NCBI RefSeq assembly: GCF_964355755.1
Contig: NC_092672.1
Coordinates: forward strand, 26,038,501 to 26,098,500
Direction: 5' to 3'
From: Antedon mediterranea
Lineage: Eukaryota; Echinodermata; Crinoidea; Comatulida; Antedonidae
Length of the DNA: 60,000 bases
Positions 38,001-50,000 of the stretch are shown in pieces (the first letter of the stretch is position 1; every line of letters starts with the position of its first letter). The notes beneath the pieces are model-generated. The model was not told where the DNA came from. It did no database searches and saw nothing but the letters and a program-made list of their open reading frames with translations. Made by a program: the position numbers and the translations under genes.

Positions 38001-41000
38001 ATCTCTACCTTCTGCGTCTGGTGCTGCTTCATTGCGGCCTAGTTTCAGTACATCTACAGCTAGAGTGTTGCCGATGTATTGTGGATAATCAACCAATCGT
38101 TGTACTTCTTGTGTAAATGCTTGTCTGTACGTATTTGCTCTTTCTATCAACATCTTTCCGATTTGTTTGCATTCTTGTTTGTGAGATGGCCAATGCTTCT
38201 CTTGACATTCACGTTTGCAATATGTGGCTTCTTTACAGGCAGTACACTTAAGGAAAAAGTAACAGATTGTTATGTAAAATTATGTAATATTACCACTTAT
38301 ATATTACCAAACCCCATTAATAATTGTATGTAACATGTAAGCTACAAAATTGCAAAAAACCCTGCAAACCTCCAAAAAGCATAAAACCCCATCGAACAAA
38401 CATAAAGTGATTGAATCAGTTCAGTTGAACAGTTTTATTCGGTTCACTCAAAAATACAAAGACAAACATAACAGAAAAAAAGCACAAGATAACAATATTA
38501 ATAGAATGAACCGAGGAATAACCCAAGAAAGTTTAAAAGAAAACTTATTTCCATTGGGGTCCTCAGACATAAAAATAACACTGATAATTGCACTTAAAGC
38601 GCCCTATGACTACTAAAAGGTTTAAAAATTGTACAGTAAACATGATAAGGATTACACAGTATTTTGATAAAATGTGATTTTACATATTTAAAATTTAAAA
38701 TGTAGTTAAAATATTGCAATGTTTAAACGTTTAATGGCACCTAATACAATTGCCTAAAGTTAAAAATATATAAAATACTGTACAAAACTGTTACACAGGT
38801 ATTCCTTCAGATAAAAGTGATTTTACATTATATTTAAAACTATTTAAAGTATTGCAATTTTTAATATTAATAGGAAGTGCATTCCAATATTTTATACTAT
38901 TGTAATAAAATTTATTATGTACATTACCATGAGGAACTCTAAAATTTGTGTTACTGTGCCTTGTATTGTATCCATGCGTATCACTAATACGTGTGAAGTG
39001 TGAGCTTAAATAATCCGGACACGTTTTATTAAAGATATTGAAAACATGCCTAAGACACAGATGTTTTACACGATTTTCTATATTATGCATACCAAGTGTA
39101 GTGAGTTCAGAGTAGCCAACATGGGCTCTGGGTTCCAACTTTGCAATAAATCTTACTAGTTTATTTTGAATGGTTTGTAATTTGTGTTTAACATTTTTGT
39201 TAACTCCATTAAACCAAGCTGGTGAGGCATAATCTAGTAAAGGCTGTACCAGCGCTATATCTAACAGTTTTCGTGACTGTTTGTTGATAAAAGGGGATTG
39301 ACACCCCGGGGGGGTCACTCTTAAATATTTCCATACGGGGAGGTGCCGCATTTACGGGTATATTTTCGAGGGCCTGGTAGCACAAGTGTGGGAAATTATG
39401 GAGAGTTGGTAGCACAAGTGTGGGAAATGACAGGGTGAAATTAGTAGTTTAAGTCCCTGGCCCACTCACCCGTGTCAAAATGTCACGATTTATCGCCAAA
39501 TTTTGCAGGTATTTTAGCATAATGGATGCTATAAGCCCGGCTATATAAGCCCATCGCTAAATACCTTTGAATTTATACCTCCATGAATAGGCCTAGAGTT
39601 TTCGCATCAGCAGAAAGAACACGAAACATAGCCTAGGACAAAATCATTCAACTGTGACCACTCTTGACTCTTGATATCGTCGTCATGTACCGCGCGGACG
39701 AGCGATAAACTTGTCAATTTGTCAAAACACGTTCGTGATTTTGCCATGAACGGTCTCTTTGGCCATGCGCAGATCATGCCGGGAACCAGTACAAATATTT
39801 CCCCCTCTCTGGCGTGGCCTTGTTTTTGCCGTCTTTTTAGAGAAAACTGGATTTTTATTTGGTAAATGGTAGTTCAAGTCCGTAGTATTTTTCAGTAAAA
39901 CAGGTAGCGCAAGTGCCTCATGTCTTGAAGTGGCTGCTGCACCCCACTGTTTGGTTTATATACAAGTGACCCCCCCGGGATTGACACCAAAGATATTTTA
40001 TACTGGAATTAGCCTTTTTATAGACTGATTGAGCAAAGTTGTTCCCAGTGACATTATGATCAATTACAATTCCTAAATAGTTTACACTTGTTTTACTTTC
40101 AATCACTTGACCTTTACAAATTATCTTAAATGATTCAACATGTTTAACTTTTCTTTTTGATTCAAATAGTATTGCTTCTGTCTTTCCAACATGCAAGGAT
40201 AACCTATTATCTGCCAACCATTCCTAACATGACGATATGTTTTTACTTAGAACCTCTTTGATTACCTTTGGATCAGAGTGAGAAAATGTAATGGCACTAT
40301 CATCAGCATTGGCGTAAAGTACACAGTGAATTAATACTAATTGCCATATCATTAATATATACCAAAAAAAGCAGTGGCCCCAAAATATTTGTGGGACACC
40401 ATGCGTAATGTCTTCAATAGAAGATTTTTCGCGGTTGATTTCAACATACTGTTTCCTTCCGGAAAGGTATGAGGAAAACCAGTCTGTTTTGTCGACACCT
40501 ATTGCAGATAACTTTCCATTAAGTATAGCGTGGTCAACCGAATCAAACGCCTTGCGTATATCTAACAACACCATACCAGTGTAAAGACCTCTAGATGTGT
40601 TCTCTTTTAAGGTCAATTAAACAAGTGTAGGTAGAATGACCAGCGCGAAATCCAGATTGACTAACGTTAAGAAGGTTGTTGTCGTTCAAGTATCTTTTAA
40701 ATTGAACATAAATAGAATGTTCTAGAACTTTTGAAACAATATTTAAAACGCTGACATGCCGGTAATTATTTACATCAAGACGGTTCCCTTTCTTATAAAG
40801 GCGCTTTACCCTGGCAATTTTGAATTCTTCTGGATAAATGTTAGAAGTAATTGAAAGGTTAATGATGTGTTTGATTGGCCCAGTTATTTGAGTAACGGCG
40901 TCTTTTAAAAATTGTGCTGATATACCGTCAAAACCTATTCCTTTGTTAGGATTAAAACTTTGCAGTTCCTTCTCAACGAATTCATCATCAACCATGGCAA

Positions 41001-44000
41001 GAACAAATTTAGAGGGGGCTGTCTTATAAAACTTACGTTGAAAGTCTTGAAATTTCTCGGAAGCAATTGAATAATTGCCAAATATTGGGAGTTGAGATGC
41101 TAAAGAAGAAGCCACGGAAGTAAAGAAATTGTTGAACTTGGAAGCAACAGTCTTAGAATCATGACATACATTTCCGTTTATCTCCAGTACAGTAATTCCA
41201 TTAGTAGTTTTCTTAGAACTATATCCAAGTTTCTCCAATGTATTCCAGAGGCATTGGGAGTTGTTTTTATTAATGTTTTCTTCAATCTGGGTGTTAAAAT
41301 AATCCGCTTTGGCATTCTTTATGTCTCTCTGAACACTATTTCTGAGGCTCTTATATTCATAATAGTAATCCGTTCTCTGCTTAAGAGCCCAAGAAACTTA
41401 TCTCTATAGGTGGATCTTCTCCAAAATATCAACATTCATCCAAGGTTTAGTCCGTTGTTTAATACGTACTTTCCTTGAGGATGCGATTTTATCAATAGCA
41501 CTTATAAATAGATTCTTAAAATATGACCAGGCAATATTTACATCGGTACTTGTATGCACTGGTGTCCAATCAACATTAGATAGTATATCATTAAAAGAAT
41601 CTTTACTGTATGACTTTAATGATCTTAAAACTACTGATTATGACTATCATATGTATTTTGTACAATCGTGCAGTGTACGACTCTCCTTGGATCTTAATTA
41701 AATGGGTTTTTTTTTAAACTTGTTTAGACAATTTTTTCTAGTATTTATTGAGTAGCCTATAGCTATAAGGGTATCTTTCTTGGGTGACCAGATTTGCGTC
41801 TAAAAAACATGAAAATACAAGAAACATTTACCTCAGCATCACAGCCGACTTTAATTGAAAGTGACCTTAGCAAAATGTTAATGGTCTTTACCACTTCAAA
41901 CTGTTTGGCACGATGATATACTAGCGATCAGCAGATGCCTGTTGTTGCGCCAGGATTTGCCTGATGGAGGGGTCAAAGGCCATGCTGTCGCCACCACTGG
42001 CAGATGCATGTGCTTTTTTATCAAATTAACTTTGGTTATTTTGTACAGAGCATCATTAACTGACGAATGTTACCACAAAAAATAACCCTCTAGATTTAGT
42101 TGAGTAAAGATGTTGAGGAGAACTAGCCTAAGCCTATAGCACTCAATCAAGATGATTTTGATTAAATAAGATATGATCAGAAATGTATCTGGTGGTACTC
42201 CATACAAATTACCTCAATTCAATTCAACTCAAATTTATTTAACCACAGAGGCCCAGATCAACACATGGTTTTTCTTCCCTTTGATTCCAGCTGACCTATA
42301 ATGAGAACATGTTAACTATAATATTAATAATAATCACCGTTGATTGGCAAGGGATAAAAATTAAATAAAAATGTTTTACCACTTTGCATTTTGTCTTTGT
42401 GTGACAATATGCACACTCATTGTTTTCATTCAGCATGTCACATTCTGCTTTATGTCTCAGCTTGTCACGTTCCATACACTGTTTTCCACAATATTCTCCA
42501 ATCTTACATTCACTACATTTCTTTGTTGCGTTTCCCTTCTCACATCTCCAACATAATCCAGGTTCTACATCCATGTTTTTACCCAAGTTTGATCTGATAT
42601 CTGCAAAGATTCTATGTATGTAGCCTATACTGTTTACAGTGTGCAATATGGCTATACAGTATTATGTGTATCCGAATATAGATATTTTGGAATTTCCAGG
42701 TTTCCATCTCTCGTGGACTAATTGATCTTTAGCCAATCAGCGACATGTCCATCATGACATCACTGATATTTAGTATTGTTAAAGATGTATTGTCCCTTGA
42801 AACACAAAAAAATTAAGGTCAAAATATTCTAAATTTAAATTGGCCATATCAAAGTAATATTAAAGTTATTCACTTTAAGTCGAAAATTCGAGCCAAAAAC
42901 AACAAGTTTACGTAATTAACAGGTAAATTAATTTGATTACATTTCGTCTGGAAAATCGTCGCGAGCGAAAGTAAACAAAGATTTCAAAACACGAGTATGC
43001 ATTATGCATACGCTAATTAGGATTGTTTACAACTCGTCACGGTTGAGAAGGTGTTTTCACACAGATCGAAGAATTCAACTTATAAATTATACAAATTTCA
43101 ATGAAGATTATATCGTGAGCTAGACTATTGAAAAACTTAAAGATGTATTGTCCCACTGCAAAAATAATTCTTGATTTTTTTTTTAATATGCCAATTATCC
43201 ACTTTGACTAAAAATTGGATCGAAAAAAACTGTAAAATATGTATTTACCTAAAAAACTGTAATTTAAAGCAAATTAGTCAAATTGGCTGCTAGCCAATGG
43301 GTTTTTCGTTGAATTTAACCATTTATTTTGTCATTTTATAAGTGAAACTATTAATTTTTTCCATTTTTTTGGCTACGGAAATGAACTACAAAATAATCTA
43401 TTGAAAGTCTGATTTTATTAATCTTTATTTTTGGGGGACAATCTTTAATATCTTTGATATTTTTAGTTTTAAGTTTTAATTTAAGTTTTTATTATGGTAT
43501 AAAATTTACACACCAGCAGCCAAAAAATTACAATTATACGTATAAGAATATAAGTAAAAAATACAAATTATGTAAAAGCTGATTGGAATTGCACATATGG
43601 TAATAAAAATATAAAGAACAAAAGTAATTTTTTTTTACAATTATCATTATAAACATATTAACTTTTCCTTGAGCATACAGTGTTTTAAATTTTTTTTTCT
43701 AGAAAGGTATTCTAGTTTAAAAGGATGTAGACAGGTAATCCACATGTTTTCCTGGTGGATACACGGATACTAGGTTAATCCTACTTTACGTCAAGCCCGG
43801 ATGATTGTGTAATGATACCATGCCATTCCCAATTTAAACAGTTCAATGCTCCCGGCTGTTAATTCACTCCTCACAAGGTTGTTTGTTGAACCTCAATTCG
43901 TCAATATCTAATTATCTCACTCAACTTAATTAGTAAACAGGGTTACAATTAGGTGGTTGAAATCAGAACATGAACCAACTTTATTTACTGTACCGTCGAG

Positions 44001-47000
44001 TAAAAATTCCAGAAGAAACGCATGATTTACCAAATTTTGCCCTTACATAAATTTATATAGATTACTTCAATCATAGATTTTACAGTAGTTATATCATTGC
44101 GAAATATGGTTAACAATATATTAGCTGAATAAAAACCCAGTAATATGAGGTACATTAAACCATGGAAAATAATGTCTCCATGCTTAAACCTAGACTTTGT
44201 AAAAACTCACTCATTAACAGTATGTGTGCAGCCATTTTCACTTTTTCCCCGGACACTAACAACAGGATCAACCGTTAAACTAACTAACCTATGTTTGGTA
44301 ATTCCAGACCAAATTTTATTATTAATAAATACATTTTGATCACCATCATTATATAAACTTTTATACAGTATAAATATTCTTCTTTTTCTTATTTTTACTT
44401 GTTATCTTTTTGGTTGATGTAATTTTGTATACTGTATGTAATTGTAATCAGGGAAGAATGAGAATGTAATTTCACTCTTCCCTACTGCAATGTATATAGG
44501 CCTACCATGGACCTAATTTATAGGTCCATGGTATATACCATAACATAAGTATTTATGTAAAGTAAATAAACAATATACTGTATACTGCATACTTGAATAC
44601 ATTTTTAATTTGTCAAACAACATAACAAAAGACAAATCAGGTAAAAAATGACGAAGACAAAAAGGAACTCTTCTGAAGCCCAAAAGATTTTGTTAAATAA
44701 AGGACAGAGGGGCTAAAACTCATATAAAATCACAAAAACTAGTATAATATGTATAGTTGAAAGCGGGCTTTAAACAATGGGCTTTAATTTTAAAAAACTC
44801 AATATTTTGTTCTTGTAGGTACAACAAAGTGGAGATCATCCACCAACATGCTGTAATTTCCCAGTTGCTGTGTCTGGTGATTCCATGTATGTCTTCTCAG
44901 GTCAAAGTGGAGCTAAGATCACAAACAGTCTATATCAATTCTATTTCAAGGAAAGAAGGTAAATTCATTGGTTTTTTTTCTTTTTTCTTCTTGACGATGC
45001 AACAGAGATAGTTTGTATTGTGAAGTTTGTTTTGGAAGAATGAGTGGTCAAGCATTTAAAGGCCAAAACATTTATATTGATCATACATTCCAATAATTAT
45101 CGATCTATAGTTTCCCCTGTTTCATAATTTTTTAGATTTTATTTGTGTTACAGGAGCTTGTTGAACATAAGCACTTTCTTATCAGTGTGGGGATAGTTCA
45201 AATTACACAGTAAAATCTCTATTCTTTTGTACACAAATTTTGTAAATAGAGAGGCATTTTAAAAAGAAAAAAATGAAAAATAAACGGTGTGGTAAAAAAT
45301 TTTATCAGATGACTAAATATAGGTAATATAACTTGAATATTACATTTCTGATATTTTTATTCAACTTCAGATTTTTATTTTCTTGCTATAAAAAAAATTA
45401 TCCACTGTATATTCACCATCTTTTTTTACCGTCTAGGGAGTCACCAGATGTTATTACATTAGGTTACCTAACTACTGAAAAAAAGTCTTCCTGGTTTTTA
45501 TGGAATAATTTTGCCAAATTTTGTATTTGACCATATTAAGGGAAATTCATGTTTTTTCGTCTTGATTTCTCTTACAAATATTTGATTTATGTACAATTAA
45601 CCAAATATTATATTTAAAATGCATGCCTGTATCTGAGCTTTAAGACAGTGGAATGGCCTTATTGCAATGTTAATGTATTTATATTGCGCTTTTAACAATC
45701 AACAGATTCATATTGTCCCAAAATGCTTAATTACAAACTAAAAAGATGTGTTTTAAAAGAGTAGAATAGAAGGTGCATTTTCAAGTGTTCACACTCTCTC
45801 AGTGGTTCAGATGGCAGAACTAGCCTGGCATCCATACCTCAAGACCACTTGCGCTGATGGCTACGGTTGGATTTGCAAGTGATTCAGTTCATTTTTGTGT
45901 CCCTGCCTATCATCATGCAACATTTATTCAATATTCAATATTTTACAAAGTTTATGGGTTAAGATACACAGAAGCCAAAGGGGCTTGTCTTTGTAGTCCT
46001 AAGCATAAACATAAAACATATTATACGGACGCATTACATTAACAAAAAAAGACATTTTGAGACAGAAAAAGAAAAAAACACAAACACAACAAAGTGATAT
46101 TAAGCTAAATGTTTACAACCCCAATTTTGCAGTAGCAATAGTAGCTAGCAATATGTTTCAAATATCATCTTTTTAATATTGTACTTTAGCATAGGGAGTG
46201 AGGTCATGTGATTTTGTTCTAGGGTAGACTGGAGTTTATTCCAGTAAGTTGGTCCTTCAATAAAAATTGATCTTTTATTAATTTCTAGTCTACTGTGTGA
46301 AATATATATCTCAGTCTTTAGTTTTGTTTTTCTTTTCTTTTTGTTTAATTTATGTTGTGTAATATATAATAGTGAAAACATATTTTTCTCTGGTTTCGAT
46401 TAGTATATTGATATGTAGTTCATTGATTGACTTGAAACGTAAGTTAAATTTTATACTTGTTTACAATCAGTGAACTACATTTCACTATGTTCTGTAATGT
46501 TGGTAAATTGTGTGATTGGTAATAAAAGATTGGTTTTTTTAATTTAAGATGGAGGAAAATACCTTCAGACCACATCTTAAAAGGAGCACCAGCTGCACCT
46601 CAACGGCGATACGGACACATCATGGTAGCCCACGATAGACACTTGTATGTGTTTGGTGGAGCAGCTGATAACACACAGCCTAGTGAATTGTCTTGGTAAG
46701 ATCACTGTGTTTACAATAATTGAAGTTCTAGGATTTTCTCTGCCACATACAACAATAAGAATATTTTTATTTGCGATGTTTCGTTGGTCCTAGACACCAT
46801 CAAACCTAACTATGTCACACACTGCACTACCATGATTAAGTTTGGTATTTGCCCATATATAGGAACATTTAATTCAGTTGAAATGTTCTATTCTGAGACA
46901 TCATAGCAAAGAGATATATTATTGGGCTACATAAAACCCATTTATATATGGCCCAGACATCCTGTCAGCCTCTGTAATGATGGCCTATATAAAGCTCATT

Positions 47001-50000
47001 ACAGCAGTCCCAAGGCACCCATGTTAGTGTTCATAATGACAGCTACTCTAATATTATAAGTGCAAATGACAAGATGTGTGACTTCCTGTTTGAAACATTA
47101 TCATTCAGATACTGTAATGTCCATTGTATAAGATAAACTAATTAAAACCTGGGTAATTGGGTTAATAGGCAATTAATGGCAACTCAATAGAGTTTAAGAT
47201 AATCATTAATTAATTATAATCAATATTATTATGTTCAGTTCATTGGCAGATTAGAGAAGAGTGAACTTCCCTGGGCAAATATACACATTATTGTAAGCAA
47301 TGATGTGAATTTTCACTCTTTCCTGATTTTAAGAATTTTTCAGTGGAATTAATATTGATACAAATTAAGTAAAACAAAGTCAGCAATATATTATCGTTAA
47401 TGTGTGTGTTTTTTTTTTATAGTTATGACATGGATTCTGAGACATGGGAGGTTATTACACCATCTTCTGACAGTCAGGTACAGTAACTGCAATTCTCTTT
47501 TGAAAGGTGTTACCTTTTCCTATTTCATATAGTTTTCGATTGTACTTATTTACCTCCGCATTTGATCGCACGTGTCTGTCTGTTAACAGGATTACTCAAA
47601 AACTTATTGCAAGATCTTTACCAAAATACAGATAGATATGTGGTCAAGGACCACTACATTAAATTTTGGAGGCAATCCGGACCAGGGTCCCAATTCTGGA
47701 CCACTTTTTTGTATTATTTTCATACCTGTTAGTTAAAGATAGGAGACAATTTTCAGAAGTTAGTTTCTTAGTTGAAGGCTGGTTACATAACTATTACACC
47801 AAATTCACATACACATGGTTGTAGTGAAATTATCACACACAGCATTAAAACACAAATAACAAAAAGTTTTTTGTTTTGTTTTTTGGTAAAATCTTATGTA
47901 GGAGCATTTTACAGTAGTTGGAAGTATGCGCTCTCAGAGTGCCATTCTAGTTTAAAAAGTAATGCTTTTATATTATATTTTTAATGTGTAGAAGCCAAGT
48001 GGGCGTGTCTTCCATGCAGCCAGTGTCATATGTAATGCACTGTACGTGTTTGGAGGCACTGTTGATAATAATGTCAGAAGTGCTGAGATGTACAGGTTTC
48101 AGGTTTGTTGAATATCTTATAAGTTTTAGTTTGTTTTACTTTTAAATAATTCAATGGTGTAGATGTTCTGTAGTACAGCCTCTGATAATCTTTATAATGT
48201 CGAGTATATCTAGCCTATATTTTGGTGTAGAGGGTTCTCAACAACCACACAGGCCCAATTGTAATGCTATTTTGCTAACAAAATCAAATACAATGCTAAA
48301 AAGTAATTTTCAAAAATAGAGATAATTTCTTTAAAACTTATGAGCTATGAGCTCACTGTACTAATGTTTATTTATTTATTCTGGTTTATTAAAAACAAAG
48401 ACATGGCAGTACAAAACTGAATTGCGTCCAGTAACATAAACATAAAAAATATATCAAAAACGAGCAAGATTTACACAAACATCCAAATGTGTGTTTACCT
48501 TAACTAGTCTAGGAAATTATCTCTACTAAAAGGCCAATAATAAACCTCAATGTTTCTCTCCCCACCCCAAAAAAAGTACCAGGAAAGTACTGTTAATTTT
48601 GCATTGTGTTTTTAGTTTGCTTCACGTCCTAGATGTACATTAAAAGAGGATTTTGGAAAGTTGTTGCTGAGTCAGCAGTTCACTGACATTGAATTCATAG
48701 TTGGTGAGGTAAGAATAACAGTTTTAATTAACATGCTTACATTTGTAGCAATGATTTTGTATAATCCTCACATAATCATACTTTTAATAAAAAGTTGACC
48801 TTTGCCAGAATACCAAGATGGAACACCCTGTTGAGAAATTAAACAATTTCTTATCTCCAGTGCTACCTGGTCTACCAACCTGGTCACTCGTGTTTCTTTT
48901 AATTTACTTGTTCAACAGGAAGCCGTTTCTTTTCCAAGCCATGCTGCCATCATTGCTGCTCGTTGTCATTACTTGAAGAATAAAATGGAACAGGCCACAG
49001 AAATACAGAATCAACTAGCAGAGAAGGTATGTGTTATCTATCAATAACAGTCTTTCCTATAACTAGTTGTAAAAGTCTAAAGCTCTGTCTACACAATCAA
49101 ACTAGTTTGACAAAAGAGTGTGATGTGCCCAAATATGGTAGTGATATGCCCAAATATGGTAGTGATATGACATCATGTCCATATATGGCACAACACTTTT
49201 TTTTTTGTTTATATAGCACAACTATATAAAACAAAATGTTGTTTATAAATAATTATAGTAAAGTTATCTGACATTTTATTCACACCGTTTTTTCAATGTT
49301 AAATCTCTCTCTATTGTGAGATAATATCCTGGATTTATAATTCACCTCACCCAAGTGCTTTACATTATTACCCCTGTCATTTCTGGATCAAACACGTATG
49401 AAAACATTCTCCCAGAATGCAACTAGTAATCAGCGCAAAGTTGTGTCTTATCAGGTACTCATTTGTACACCTGGGTGAAGAGAGCCAAATATAAGTTTGT
49501 CCTATTCTCCAAGGATACAAGCAATGTGCCAGGCATTGAATTCCAACCCAAGATCTCACTATCTTATAAATATTCATCTTACATGGCAGTGCTAGAAGCG
49601 TATAATAATATAGTTACAAGACTTGATAACAATCATCATGTTATGGGTATATTTTTGGACCTCGCAAAGGCATTTGATACCATAGACCATCAAATCCTTC
49701 TCAAAAAACTTTATCATTACGGTGTTAGAGGGATCGCCTATGAGTGGTTCAAGAGTTATTTAACCAACAGATCCCAATTCACCGTGTATAACAATCATAA
49801 ATCAACAACTAATATAATTCGATGCGGGGTTCCACAAGGGTCCATTTTGGGCCCATTATTATTTATAATTTATTTAAACGATATTGTTTCTATTTCCGAT
49901 AATTTCTCATTTTATTTATACGCAGATGACACCAATATAGTAGTTTCTGATAAAAATATTAAACAACTCATTACGACAGTAAATCAAGAACTAAATAAAG

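Larger units (their letters stand above)
9581..44818 (+). other. Giant LZTR1 intron (about 35 kb)
   Basis: Bounded by donor GTAAGA at 9581 and acceptor TTCTTGTAG ending at 44818. The flanking exons read in phase 0 from ...KEWEE to VQQSGDHPP, as in vertebrate LZTR1, so no coding exon is missing between them. It holds the antisense tandem MYND genes and most of the mobile elements listed here. All other LZTR1 introns in the window are below 5 kb. Confidence 0.88.

Noticed and set aside
38079-38616. Plus-strand frames beside MYND copy 4
   Set aside because: First is antisense to exon 2; second reads a LINE 3' tail backwards.
49463-49574. N-terminal part of the long plus-strand RT frame
   Set aside because: The first codons read through unrelated repeat DNA; RT similarity starts near 49575.
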